Shown here: piece by piece, positions 34,648-43,205 of the stretch
How the letters are laid out: every line of letters begins with the position of its first letter
Numbering within the stretch: position 1 is the first letter of the stretch
Assembly (NCBI GenBank): GCA_016794925.1
Contig: JAEUIW010000008.1
Span: forward strand, 1-64,000
Reading direction: 5' to 3'
DNA length: 64,000 nucleotides
DNA from: Phycisphaerae bacterium
GTDB taxonomy: Bacteria; Planctomycetota; Phycisphaerae; Phycisphaerales; UBA1924
Translations under genes and position numbers: made by a program
The notes under the pieces: generated by a model
Database searches by the model: none
What the model was told of the DNA's origin: nothing
Seen by the model: the letters and a program-made list of their open reading frames with translations, nothing else

Positions 34648-34677
34648 AGGATCCACCGGCCGCCCCGCTCAGCCCGC

Positions 34678-34683
34678 TACGCT
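34678..34683 (+). promoter_or_regulatory. -10 element TACGCT of cinA
   Basis: TACGCT ends 14 nt before the cinA ATG at 34698. The predicted transcript would have a leader of about 7-8 nt containing GGAG (34685-34688), so cinA may be initiated with a Shine-Dalgarno even on a very short leader. Confidence 0.4.
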
Positions 34684-34697
34684 CCGGAGAAATCACC

Positions 34698-36107
34698 ATG
34701 TCCATCAGCCAGCCGCCGACGCCGTGCCCGCCTCACCGCCGCGCCGCCATCGTTTCCATCGGCGATGAACTGATCACGGGGCAGGTGCTCGACACCAACT
34801 CCGCCTACCTCGCCTCGCGCCTCGTCGAGGCGTCGATTCTGCCCGTCGAGCACATCACGGTTCCGGACGATGACGCCGCTCTTGCCGCAACGCTCGTGCG
34901 CCTCGCTCGCGCGACCGACCTTATCCTCTGTTCAGGAGGCATCGGCCCCACGCCTGACGACCCGACGCGCGAGGCTCTCGCCATCGCCCTGGGTGAGGAC
35001 CTTGTCACCGACGAGCCGACCCGAGCCGCGCTCGCCGAACGCTGCGCCTCCCGGGGGCGACCGCTCACCCCGCTCACGCTCCTGCAGGCACTCCGGCCGC
35101 GCTCCGCGGCGATGCTCCCCAATACCGCCGGAACCGCCCCCGGCCTCTTCGCGCGTCTGCGACCCGATGCCCCCGCACCGGGCGCGGACGTCTTCTGTCT
35201 CCCTGGCCCGCCGATGGAAGTGCACGCCATGTTCAATCTCTCCGTGGCGCCTGCCCTCCGGCCCGTCCTCCGCGGCGGCTTCGCCACACGCCTCGTGCGG
35301 ATTGTCGGACTGGGCGAGTCCGACGCCGCGGCAAAGCTCGGGCCGATTCTCGCACGCGATCGCAATCCTCTTGTTGGAATCACCGCCTCGGGCGGCGTCC
35401 TCACGTGCCGAATCCGGGCCCAGACCCCTCCCGACGCTACGTCCGATTCCGTGCACTCCGAGCTCGACCGCACCGAGGCCTCCATCCGCGCCGCCCTGCC
35501 GGACCACGTGCTTGACGGCCCACCTCCCGGCGCGGACCGCTCCATCGCCCCAACTCTCGAGGAGAGCATCATCCACGCCCTCGCGCGCCGTGCCGAGACC
35601 CTCGCCTGTGCCGAGTCCTGCACAGGGGGACTCCTCTCTGAGATTCTCACCCGCGTGCCCGGTTGCAGCGCGGCGATGGTCGGTTCGTGGGTCACGTACA
35701 GCAACACCATGAAGGAATCGCAGCTCGGCGTCTCCCGCACGCTGCTGGAGTCCCACGGCGCCGTGAGCGATCCCGCGGCCCGCGCCATGGCGGTGGGCGC
35801 GCTCGATCGCTCCGGCGCCCGCCATGCGCTCGCGATCACGGGCATCGCGGGCCCCGACGGCGGCACGCCCGACAAGCCCGTGGGCACCGTGCACATCGCT
35901 CTCGCCTCGCGCGCCGCCGACCCCGCGACTCCCCCGATCGTTGACGCCCGACGTCTGGCGCTGTCGGGCCCACGGCAGGAGATCCGATTGCGCGCCGCGG
36001 CCAACGCGCTGGCGCTGCTGCACTTCCGCATGCGTGGGCTCGACCCCGGCCGGGGCCGGCTCTCCATGGAAGCCGCGTGCCAACCCACGGCCGTCGCGCG
36101 GGCTTGA
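34698..36107 (+). CDS. cinA: CinA: competence/damage-inducible protein, NMN deamidase
   Basis: A 469-residue two-domain protein. The N-terminal MoCF-like domain begins AAIVSIGDELITGQVLDTNSAYLAS and contains LILCSGGIGPTPDDPTREA; in characterised CinA it hydrolyses ADP-ribose. The C-terminal domain has LACAESCTGGLLSEILTRVPG near residue 303 and AITGIAGPDGGTPDKPVGTVH, the nicotinamide mononucleotide deamidase signature, so the protein recycles NAD. The ATG at 34698 follows GGAG; the longer frame from 34335 is the shadow of purE. Length is slightly above the usual 415-430. The gene starts a plus-strand run that continues with two glycosyltransferase genes. Confidence 0.93.
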   Translation: MSISQPPTPCPPHRRAAIVSIGDELITGQVLDTNSAYLASRLVEASILPVEHITVPDDDAALAATLVRLARATDLILCSGGIGPTPDDPTREALAIALGEDLVTDEPTRAALAERCASRGRPLTPLTLLQALRPRSAAMLPNTAGTAPGLFARLRPDAPAPGADVFCLPGPPMEVHAMFNLSVAPALRPVLRGGFATRLVRIVGLGESDAAAKLGPILARDRNPLVGITASGGVLTCRIRAQTPPDATSDSVHSELDRTEASIRAALPDHVLDGPPPGADRSIAPTLEESIIHALARRAETLACAESCTGGLLSEILTRVPGCSAAMVGSWVTYSNTMKESQLGVSRTLLESHGAVSDPAARAMAVGALDRSGARHALAITGIAGPDGGTPDKPVGTVHIALASRAADPATPPIVDARRLALSGPRQEIRLRAAANALALLHFRMRGLDPGRGRLSMEAACQPTAVARA

Positions 36108-36116
36108 CGGATCCGC

Positions 36117-36122
36117 TAGGCT
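36117..36122 (+). promoter_or_regulatory. -10 element TAGGCT, predicted leaderless start
   Basis: TAGGCT is followed by CGCGTG (6 nt) and the ATG at 36129. The hexamer lies only 10 nt after the cinA stop. No Shine-Dalgarno is present. Confidence 0.45.
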
Positions 36123-36128
36123 CGCGTG

Positions 36129-37301
36129 ATGCCGCCCGAGGTCTCATTCCTGCTTCCCTGCCTCAATGAGGCCCGCTCCCTCCCCGGTGTCATCGCCAAC
36201 ATCCGCGCGTGCATCGACTCCCGGCGCTGGGACGCCGAGATCGTCCTCGCCGACAACGGCTCCACCGACGGCTCCGCTGATCTCGCCGCCTCCCTCGGCT
36301 GCCGCGTCGTGCGCGCCGAACGTCTCGGCTACGGCAGCGCCGTGCTCGCCGCCGCCGACTCCGCCCGGGGCGTCTACCTCGTCATGGGGGACGCCGACGG
36401 CTCCTATGACTTTCGCGATGCGGCCCGCCTCGTCGACCTGCTCCGCGGCCCCGACGGTGCCGACCTCGCGATGGGCGCTCGCTTCGGTCCCGGGGCCCGT
36501 ATCGAACCCGGCGCCATGCCCGCCAAGAACCGCTACCTCGGCAACCCGTTCCTGTCCTGGCTCGGCCGACGGCTCTTTCCCTGCGATGTCCGTGATTTTC
36601 ATTGCGGCCTTCGCGCCTTCACCCGTGACGCCTACCTCCGGATGGACCTCCGCACCACCGGCATGGAGTTCGCCTCCGAAATGGTCATCAAGGCCGCGGC
36701 GCGCCGGCTCCGCATCGCCCAGGCGCCCATCACGCTCCGTCCCGCCACCCGCGCCCACGGTGGACACCTTCGTCCCTGGCGCGACGGCTGGCGTCACGTG
36801 CGTTTTCTCCTGCTCCTCTCTCCCCGGTGGGCCCTCTTCATCCCCGGGCTGATCCCCTTCGCCGCGGGCATCCTGCTCATGGCACTCGTCGGCTTCGGAC
36901 CATTCCACGTGGCGCTCCCGCGCTTCAGCGTCAACCTCGACATCCACACGATGATCGTCGGCAGCCTCCTCACGCTCGTCGGATACCAGGCCCTCACCGT
37001 CGCCGTCGCGGCCCGCATCTTCGCGGTCGAGCAGGAAATCGGGCCCCCCTCACCGACGCTCGCGCGCGCCTTCCGCCTCTTCACTCTGGAACGCGGACTG
37101 ATCTTCGGAACGCTCGTGCTCCTCGCGGGTGCGTGGCCCATCGTGCGCGTCTCGTGGCGCTGGGCGGCCGCCGGCTACGGCCCCCTCGACACCGCCGCCA
37201 CGCTCCGACCGCTCATCGCCGGGGCCACCCTGGTGGCGCTCGGCGCCCAGACCGTGCTCATGTCCACGTTCTACAGCATGCTCGGGGTCAAGCGCCGGTG
37301 A
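36129..37301 (+). CDS. Membrane-anchored family 2 glycosyltransferase (dolichyl-phosphate mannosyltransferase-like)
   Basis: A 390-residue GT-A glycosyltransferase. The catalytic domain (residues 1-225) shows SFLLPCLNEARSLPGVI, the nucleotide-binding DNGSTDGSADLA, the metal-binding D-x-D in VMGDADGSYDF, and NPFLSWLGRRLFPCDVRDFHCGLRAF, which is typical of polyprenyl-phosphate sugar transferases. The C-terminal part has about four membrane helices (near 235, 275, 315 and 355). The ATG at 36129 is preferred over the GTG 3 nt earlier. The next gene starts inside its stop codon (GTGA, 37298-37301), so two sugar transferases are made together, probably for a cell-envelope glycolipid or glycan. Confidence 0.85.
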   Translation: MPPEVSFLLPCLNEARSLPGVIANIRACIDSRRWDAEIVLADNGSTDGSADLAASLGCRVVRAERLGYGSAVLAAADSARGVYLVMGDADGSYDFRDAARLVDLLRGPDGADLAMGARFGPGARIEPGAMPAKNRYLGNPFLSWLGRRLFPCDVRDFHCGLRAFTRDAYLRMDLRTTGMEFASEMVIKAAARRLRIAQAPITLRPATRAHGGHLRPWRDGWRHVRFLLLLSPRWALFIPGLIPFAAGILLMALVGFGPFHVALPRFSVNLDIHTMIVGSLLTLVGYQALTVAVAARIFAVEQEIGPPSPTLARAFRLFTLERGLIFGTLVLLAGAWPIVRVSWRWAAAGYGPLDTAATLRPLIAGATLVALGAQTVLMSTFYSMLGVKRR

Positions 37302-38209
37302 CCGCCACGCCCCCGCGACTATCGCTCGGAGTTGTCATCGTCACCCGCGACCGCGCCCAGTCCCTCGAACGCACGCTTCACGAGCTCGCCGCCATCCCCG
37401 AAACGGGTCTTGCTCCGATCGTCGTCGTCGACAACGGCTCCTCTTCACCGCACGCCTCACGCAACCGCGCCGCCTGCGCCGTTCACCCGCACGCGCGTCT
37501 CGTCGATGCCGGCGGCAACCTCGGCGTCGCCTCCTTCAACCTCGGCGCCCGATCCCTCAACACCGACACCATCCTCATTCTTGATGACGACGCCTGGCCG
37601 GAGTCCGGCGCTGTCGCCGCCGCCCTGGCACTTCTCGCTTCCCGCCCGAACATCGCGGCCGTGGCCCTCCATCCCCATCATCCGCGCACGCGCCGCAGTG
37701 AATGGCCCTTCGTCGCCTCTTCCAGGTCCGCCGCGGTCGCCCCTCGCGGCGGGTGGCCCTTCCTTCAATGCGGCAACCTCATCCGCCACGCCGACTACCT
37801 CGCCGCCGGCGGGTACGAACCGGCTTACTTCCTCTACAGCAACGACACCGATCTCGCGCTGAAGCTCCTCGCGCGGGGCCGCGACGTCTGGTTCGATCCC
37901 GCTTGGATCGTCTGGCATGACTGCCCGACCGCCTCGCACCGGCCCCTCCTCTGGTGCCGTCTCGCCACGCGCAACCGCATCTGGACCGCGCGCCGACACC
38001 TCGGCCCTCTCCGCGGACGCTGGATCGGGATTCTCGCGGCGGGCGCGGCGCTGCGCGTCGCCGGGCTCAGCCCCCGGCGCGCCCTCGCCGTGACCCGCGG
38101 CATGATCGAAGGCATGACCGGCCCCGCCCCGCCCCTGCCGGCCACCGTTCCTCGCGATCGACGCGGCTTCACCGAATTGCTCCGCCTCGCACGTCGCCGC
38201 GGGGTCTGA
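37298..38209 (+). CDS. Family 2 glycosyltransferase (rhamnosyltransferase-like)
   Basis: A 303-residue soluble GT-A enzyme. The start is the GTG at 37298, which overlaps the stop of the previous gene by 4 nt; the longer frame from 36827 is a shadow. It begins VTATPPRLSLGVVIVTRDRAQSLERTLHELA, then VVDNGSS near 47, the D-x-D equivalent LILDDDAWPESGA near 93, GNLIRHADYLAAGGYEPAYFLYSNDTDLALKLLARG near 155 with the acceptor-site Asp, and VWHDCPT. This order is that of bacterial rhamnosyl- and related transferases. No rhamnose synthesis gene is nearby. The secreted alpha-L-rhamnosidase downstream, on the other strand, degrades rhamnosides and need not be connected. Confidence 0.8.
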   Translation: MTATPPRLSLGVVIVTRDRAQSLERTLHELAAIPETGLAPIVVVDNGSSSPHASRNRAACAVHPHARLVDAGGNLGVASFNLGARSLNTDTILILDDDAWPESGAVAAALALLASRPNIAAVALHPHHPRTRRSEWPFVASSRSAAVAPRGGWPFLQCGNLIRHADYLAAGGYEPAYFLYSNDTDLALKLLARGRDVWFDPAWIVWHDCPTASHRPLLWCRLATRNRIWTARRHLGPLRGRWIGILAAGAALRVAGLSPRRALAVTRGMIEGMTGPAPPLPATVPRDRRGFTELLRLARRRGV

Positions 38210-38393
38210 CCGCTGAGGCTTCTTCTCTCGGCTGGTTGTGGTCGGCGCTCGCCAACGCAACGGACTGGCACGCCTGACGCACCGGGGGCACCCGCTCCAC
38301 TCGTGGCAAGTGTCGAATCGCGTTCCGTGCGCAGCGCCAACGCGCCGTTGCTCACGCCGTGCCATCCGCCCTCGAGCACGCATCAACCGCTTG

Positions 38394-41300
38394 CTAACCG
38401 GGCGATCCGACGCCGAGCACCGGGAACGACCGCCCCGGGCGGAGCGAGACGGGACCGAGCAATCCCGACTCTTCCGGGATCGAGTCCTTGGTGAAGTGCT
38501 TCCAGGTGGTGAACGCGACGCGATCTCGAGACGGGCGGGGCTGGTGATTGACGAACCAATCGGGCCATTTCTTGATCGGCTTTCCGTTCCATTCGCAGTC
38601 ATCGGGTTGCTGTTCATCGCCGATCAATCGGTTGACCCAGAGATTCGTCACGCGAACGGAGAGTGTGTTCTTGCCCGGTCTGGCGATCGAAGACACATCG
38701 GCGGCGAAGGGCGGCTTCCACCAGATCCCCAGGTCCTTGCCGTTGAGCGTCACTTCCGCGATCTCTCGGACGGTGCCGAGGTCGAGCGTGACCAGCTTGC
38801 CGGGCCCGAGCAACTCCGGCGCGATGTCGAACTCCTTGTCGTAGACCGCGGTGCCAGAGAAGTACTTGACGCCCGCGTCGGCGTGTGCGGTCCAGGAAGC
38901 GAGTCGGTCGAGCGAAATGCTTGGCGGAGCGCCGAGGCCGGCGGGGAACCGCACGCTCCACGCGCCGCCGATCTCGACCGCCGCGGGAATCGCCGGCACC
39001 TCAACGGCACGCTGCTTTCCCTGTGCGGTGGTGAACCGGAACACGCCCGGATGGAACGCCCGCAGTACGGGGCCGGCGTCTGACTGGGCGAGCGTGAACG
39101 CCACCGGGCGATCCGGGCCGCCCGCCGCAACCAGCTCGACGGACCGGTTCTCGTCGCAGGCGGCGGTCATCGCCTTGCCGTCGACGGTGAATTCGATGCG
39201 GAGCCGCTTGACGTGGTTGTACGCGGGATCGCCGAAATTCCCGTTGGTCGCGGCGATGCTCGTGTCGCCCGACTCCACCAGCGCAGCGACCTTTGCCGTA
39301 ACGTCCGTGCCGCCCGAGCCGTCCTTGGCCTCGTACGACGCGGCGCGGATCTCGATCTGGGGTCGCCGGGCTGGAGCCGCCGCCTCCGGCGGCACGACGG
39401 ACACCAGATGGTCCGACGCCGCCGTGGCGTTGCGGAACACGACGAAGACCGATCCCGACGCATCGAAGCGAACGGGCAAGGTGGTGCGGCCGTCGCGCGC
39501 GGACCAGACCGCCGCGGCCGCGATCTCACCCGTGTCCGCTCGCCACAGCTCGGGCGTTTTGCCCATGACGCGGAACGAGCACTCCACGTCCTGCGATCGC
39601 TGGCTCTGGTTCGAAAGGAAGTAGATCTCGGTTTCGCCGGCGCGGCGATGGATCCACGTCATCTTGCCGGACACGCTCCCGAAGCGGCAGTCGGGGCCGA
39701 CGCCCGCCGCGCCCAGCACGTCCTCGGGCTTTTCACCAACGATCACCTTGCCCTTGCCGTACGTGTGCGATCGGACGGCCTTGCCGTCCGCGTCGCCCCA
39801 CACCTTGGCGGCGAGCGCGGCGACTCTGGCGTCGCTCTCCGGCTGGCCGCTGAGGCTGGGGGAACGCGCGGGCCGAGGCCCGATTACGGTCGCTCCCTGA
39901 TCCACCAGCTCGGCCACCCGGGTCAGCGTCTGGGGCGTCATGAACTCCGTGTCGGGCAAGACGAGCACGCGGTAACTCAACCCGCTCGGCAGGGCCAGAC
40001 GCCCGTCCTTCACCGTGATGCGCCGGCTCAGCACGTCCGCGTTGATGGCGTCATAGTCGTATCCCTTCGCCTTGAGCTCGGGCCGGTGCGCGGCGTCGCT
40101 GGGCGCGGCGTCGCCGGCGAAGAAGCACACATCCGCGACAAACTCGCCCTGCTGGAGCAGGTACTGACAGCGGGACAGGTAGCGCACCCACGCGGAACCC
40201 TGCGTCCACCAGGTCGTGGTGCGCTCGAAATGCGTCCCCCACTGCCCCATGGTCATGCCCGGAACAACGTTCATCCACGGCTGGTGCGCGTAGCGGTGGA
40301 TGATGTACCGGTTGATGCCGACCGTGTACATGAGGTCGCCCACGGACTTGAGCGCGGACGGGTGATTCAGCCAACGGCCGACGTTGGGCTCGGCGGTGAA
40401 GGACTCCGCGCCGACGATCGGTCGTCCGTACGTGTGCGCGACGGACGCGGCGAGCTTGCAGGACGGGCTCTCGCCCCCGCCCACCCAGAATTCACCCATG
40501 GGAATATCGGCGTCGCGACCGGAAAGCAGGCACTCGAACGGTCCGTCGTACGGCTCGATCGATGCCTGGAGGCCCTGCTTGTGACAGAGCTCGGCGAAGT
40601 ACGAGTAGTAGTTGTCGGCAAAGAGGTCCGCGATGGTGCGCCGGAAGTCCCAGAGGAACCGCTCGGAAACCTCACCGCTGTCCACCACTCGGCCGGTCAG
40701 GACAGGGAGCAGCAGGAACGGGTCGTAGCCGCGGCGTCGCTTGAACTCAGCGCGGAAATCGGGGGTCCAGTTCTGCCCGCCCATTTCGTAACTGTCGATG
40801 AGGCAGTTGTTGAGCACCTTTCCGGCCAGGGGGCCGAGGTCCTTCATCAGCGGGGCCAGGCCGCCGGCCCAGTGGGCGTCGAGTCCAGCGCGGCTGAGCT
40901 TGTCGCACTCCAGGCCGCGTCCGGAATCGGGGGACGGGGCGTTCATCGCTCCCGTTGGTGTGTGCCCGATGCGGAGAACGGTCCACGAACCGGCCGGAAC
41001 GTCCCATTCCAGTCTCCCGTCCTTGCCGAGCGCGGCGGTGAGATCGACGATGCTGTTTCGGGCGATGATCGACTCCACGGGGATCGACCCCGGCGTCGGC
41101 TGCTGGTTGTAGCGGGATTCGTAGCCGGCCTTGAACGCGAGATCCTTGATCCGTGTCGCGTCGTTGGCCGGCGTCGGGAATGCGAAGACCGCGATGTCGC
41201 GATAATGGCCGGCCACGGCGGCGGGCTGGGGCACCGCCTCAGACACGCGCGTTGGACCCTGAACTTTGATCTCGCTGGTCACCACCTTCTGCATCGCCAG

Positions 41301-41684
41301 CTCGGGCGTGATCCACGGCCCGCCGCTGCTCGACCAGCCCGCGCAGTTGTGCATGCACAGCTCGATCCCGAGTCGTTCGGCCTCGCGCGCGGCGTGCGTG
41401 AAGAGCGCGCGCCACTCCGGGCTGTTGTAGAGGATGGGCCCCGGGGGGATGGACTCGGACACGTTGAAAATCTGAGCCCCGCCGAGCCCGATCTGCTTCA
41501 TCGCCTCCAGGTCGGCGGTGATGCCCTCGCGGGTGATGTTGCCGTTCATCCAGTGCCACCAGGTGTGGGGGCGTGCCCGGGCGGGCGGATCAGCAAAGCC
41601 CTTGGCGAGGTCCGATTGCGCGAACGCCGCCGCGGGAACCGCGAAAAGGGCAAACAACGTGGCAACGCGAGCGAGGGGTCCCAT
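38394..41684 (-). CDS. Secreted alpha-L-rhamnosidase, GH106-like
   Basis: A 1096-residue exported glycoside hydrolase. The ATG at 41684 is preceded by TTGGAG at 7 nt and opens a clear signal peptide (MGPLARVATLFALFAVPAAAFA|Q). The mature part starts with ARPHTWWHWMNGNITREGITADLEAMKQIGLGGAQIF, the hallmark opening of family GH106 catalytic barrels, and continues with MHNCAGWSSSGGPW and further barrel segments such as LQASIEPYDGPF. The C-terminal 350 residues are beta-rich, with DLGTVREIAEVTLNGKDLGIWWKPPF, a galactose-binding-type jelly roll. The enzyme would release L-rhamnose from plant or algal polysaccharides outside the cytoplasm. It stands alone, with a TAGACT -10 element 38 nt upstream. 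Confidence 0.85.
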   Translation of the reverse strand: MGPLARVATLFALFAVPAAAFAQSDLAKGFADPPARARPHTWWHWMNGNITREGITADLEAMKQIGLGGAQIFNVSESIPPGPILYNSPEWRALFTHAAREAERLGIELCMHNCAGWSSSGGPWITPELAMQKVVTSEIKVQGPTRVSEAVPQPAAVAGHYRDIAVFAFPTPANDATRIKDLAFKAGYESRYNQQPTPGSIPVESIIARNSIVDLTAALGKDGRLEWDVPAGSWTVLRIGHTPTGAMNAPSPDSGRGLECDKLSRAGLDAHWAGGLAPLMKDLGPLAGKVLNNCLIDSYEMGGQNWTPDFRAEFKRRRGYDPFLLLPVLTGRVVDSGEVSERFLWDFRRTIADLFADNYYSYFAELCHKQGLQASIEPYDGPFECLLSGRDADIPMGEFWVGGGESPSCKLAASVAHTYGRPIVGAESFTAEPNVGRWLNHPSALKSVGDLMYTVGINRYIIHRYAHQPWMNVVPGMTMGQWGTHFERTTTWWTQGSAWVRYLSRCQYLLQQGEFVADVCFFAGDAAPSDAAHRPELKAKGYDYDAINADVLSRRITVKDGRLALPSGLSYRVLVLPDTEFMTPQTLTRVAELVDQGATVIGPRPARSPSLSGQPESDARVAALAAKVWGDADGKAVRSHTYGKGKVIVGEKPEDVLGAAGVGPDCRFGSVSGKMTWIHRRAGETEIYFLSNQSQRSQDVECSFRVMGKTPELWRADTGEIAAAAVWSARDGRTTLPVRFDASGSVFVVFRNATAASDHLVSVVPPEAAAPARRPQIEIRAASYEAKDGSGGTDVTAKVAALVESGDTSIAATNGNFGDPAYNHVKRLRIEFTVDGKAMTAACDENRSVELVAAGGPDRPVAFTLAQSDAGPVLRAFHPGVFRFTTAQGKQRAVEVPAIPAAVEIGGAWSVRFPAGLGAPPSISLDRLASWTAHADAGVKYFSGTAVYDKEFDIAPELLGPGKLVTLDLGTVREIAEVTLNGKDLGIWWKPPFAADVSSIARPGKNTLSVRVTNLWVNRLIGDEQQPDDCEWNGKPIKKWPDWFVNHQPRPSRDRVAFTTWKHFTKDSIPEESGLLGPVSLRPGRSFPVLGVGSPG

Positions 41685-41721
41685 GCTGCGACTCCAAGAG
41701 TTGGGTACGGGAGACCGTGGC

Positions 41722-41727
41722 AGTCTA
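41722..41727 (-). promoter_or_regulatory. Extended -10 element TG-TAGACT of the rhamnosidase gene
   Basis: On the minus strand TGTAGACT ends 37 nt before the ATG at 41684. The gene has a Shine-Dalgarno, in keeping with a real leader. Confidence 0.4.
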
Positions 41728-41751
41728 CAGACACGCGCGGGGGTGGTGTGA

Positions 41752-42077
41752 GCCGCAATCTCGACCGAGCCGCGCGGCCCACGATTCCGTCGAACCCATC
41801 CCGGCGGCAAGGAGGTCGTCATCAACGCCGACGACCGCGGCCGCACCATCGACGTTCATGCCCTGCGGCACACGTTTGGCACGCACCTCTCGAAGGCATG
41901 CGCCCCGCTGCGGACGGCGCAGGCCGCGATGCGGCACAGCGACCCAAGCCTGACGGCCAACGTCTACGCGGACCCGAAACTGCTCGATGTGGCTTGGGGG
42001 GCGGGGCGGTGGCGAGCCTGCCGGACCTGCCGCTGGCGGCGGTTGACGGAGAAAGTGTGACAGTGACTGCTTCCTGA
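41752..42077 (+). pseudogene. Decayed tyrosine recombinase (phage integrase), C-terminal fragment
   Basis: Reading the frame that starts after a stop at 41749-41751, the sequence encodes GGKEVVINADDRGRTIDVHALRHTFGTHLSK and then AAMRHSDPSLTANVYADPKLLDVA. This is the end of a tyrosine recombinase catalytic domain with the H-x-x-R box, the second His and the Tyr nucleophile. After LLDVA the frame breaks in a G-rich tract near 41996-42008, and the natural tail (GAVASLPDLPL) continues in another frame to a stop at 42075-42077. No N-terminal two thirds is present. The fragment is thus truncated and frameshifted. It is unrelated in sequence detail to the intact integrase at 47609-48841 and marks an older insertion next to the tRNA locus. 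Confidence 0.75.
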
Positions 42078-42143
42078 ATCAGCACTGTTGTTCAGCGCGT
42101 GGCCGCATTCGTACACTGTTCCCAGTTCATGGGAGCGAGGCGG

Positions 42144-42731
42144 ATGAAGGTCTACGAAGTCCGACATGAATCGAACAAGTTCAGGTCGCTGCTCTTTGAG
42201 GAGGGCGTCGTCGAGTACAAGCACCCGCTCCTGAAGTTCGATGGCACCTCCGTGGCGGAAAACTGGAAGCCTCCCGGTGTGTGGTGCCACTCCCCCAAGA
42301 AGAAGCAAGGCGATTTCTGGGGGGTCGGTTCGAGCGGTGTGCCCGCCGTGACGCGCGCTGCCTTTCCGCACGTTCAAACACACATCGAGATGGCGGGCGA
42401 AGCGCTTCCGCTGGTGTTTGAGGGCGTTGAGCTGTTCATCCTCGGCATCACCGAGGTCATCAACTGCCTGGACCATGAGAAATGCCGGTGGCACGACGAT
42501 GGCGGTAGGAAGCGGCTCAACGTCGATGCCGGGTACCACTTCCGTCCCGAGCGATTCTCCGAGAGTTCGCTTTTCATGTTGCCGGAGACGTGTCGGTCGT
42601 CGCGCGTGTACTGCCTCGAACGCAGCGGCGATCCAGAAGAAGACTTCAAAGCAGCGGTAGACGGCGCGAAGCTGACCGGCCTGAAGTTCATGCAGATCTG
42701 GGATCGTTTGGCCCCATTCCGATCCGCCTAG
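42144..42731 (+). CDS. Imm11 (DUF1629)-like immunity protein, orphan
   Basis: A 195-residue soluble protein beginning MKVYEVRHESNKFRSLLFEEG at the ATG at 42144 (GGAG 8 nt upstream). The middle and end read LFILGITEVINCLDHEKCRW, RPERFSESSLFMLPE, and a final DFKAAVDGAKLTGLKFMQIW, which follow the layout of DUF1629/Imm11 proteins: a 'cldy/cld.ek' segment, an 'iF.lpe' strand and a C-terminal 'lkFk.iw' strand. Such proteins neutralise polymorphic toxins of contact-dependent or type VI systems. No toxin gene is adjacent. It lies between a dead integrase and the integrated element, so it is likely accessory. Recognition is by eye. Confidence 0.55.
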   Translation: MKVYEVRHESNKFRSLLFEEGVVEYKHPLLKFDGTSVAENWKPPGVWCHSPKKKQGDFWGVGSSGVPAVTRAAFPHVQTHIEMAGEALPLVFEGVELFILGITEVINCLDHEKCRWHDDGGRKRLNVDAGYHFRPERFSESSLFMLPETCRSSRVYCLERSGDPEEDFKAAVDGAKLTGLKFMQIWDRLAPFRSA

Positions 42732-42816
42732 GGACCGTGGAAGCGCTCGCGAAGAAGTCGGCCAAGACCAAGCGGCGAGGGTACCCCGCCGATAGACAGC
42801 CTCATTCCCGCCACAC

Positions 42817-42852
42817 CTTGCACAACCACTTGCACACGCGCTTGCACAAGCG
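42817..42852 (+). repeat. Three tandem 12-bp repeats (CTTGCACAMSCR type)
   Basis: CTTGCACAACCA, CTTGCACACGCG and CTTGCACAAGCG follow each other without gaps in the 265-bp noncoding stretch between the Imm11-like gene and the displaced tRNA end. Otherwise this stretch holds only the terminator described next. Confidence 0.7.
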
Positions 42853-42953
42853 AGCGTCCGCCCAGGTCATTCCCTGTCATCGTCCGGCCGTCGGCCGCAA
42901 TCTGGCCGTCCCCGCCCGCGTCGCCAGAACTCGCGGATTCTGCGGGGTTTGTC

Positions 42954-42992
42954 AAAGAAAAGCCGCCGGTGTCATCCTGTGACATCGGCGGC
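42954..42992 (-). terminator. Rho-independent terminator, probably the original terminator of tRNA-Gly(CCC)
   Basis: On the minus strand a 13-bp stem (GCCGCCGATGTCA pairing with TGACACCGGCGGC, one mismatch) with the loop CAGGA is followed by TTTTCTTT. It lies 4 bp from the displaced 3' half of the tRNA gene (42997-43040) in the orientation of that gene. This is where the terminator would have been before the element inserted. Confidence 0.75.
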
Positions 42993-42996
42993 AGAC

Positions 42997-43040
42997 AAAG
43001 CGGGCGAGGAGGATCGAACTCCCGACATTCAGCTTGGGAA
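42997..43040 (-). repeat. Left 44-bp attachment repeat: displaced 3' half of tRNA-Gly(CCC)
   Basis: These 44 bp are identical to 48946-48989. They consist of 41 nt of tRNA sequence from the first base of the anticodon loop to the discriminator end, plus 3 flanking nt. The match stops abruptly at 43041. The 5' half of a tRNA is absent here, so this copy is not a gene. Confidence 0.92.
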
Positions 43041-43205
43041 CCGCTCCCGGAACACCCCGCCAGTTGGCGGATATGCCCTGATTTCCAGCATCATATCGAC
43101 ATTCCGGCCATGTTGCAAGCACTCGCAAGCGAACGCCGTGATTCTCGGCGGGTGGCGGTGGTAGGATCGCGCGCCGCCGGTACATACCGGACCAGCGCAC
43201 GGGCA

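Noticed and set aside
39213-42077. 954-residue plus-strand frame opposite the rhamnosidase gene
   Set aside because: Antisense shadow; only its last 70 codons happen to run into the tail of the decayed integrase.
42817-42852. CRISPR-like repeats
   Set aside because: Three adjacent 12-bp units without spacers; no cas gene in the window.
43001-43040. A second tRNA-Gly gene
   Set aside because: Only the 3' half from the anticodon loop onward is present; the acceptor 5' strand and D arm are missing. It is the attachment-site copy.
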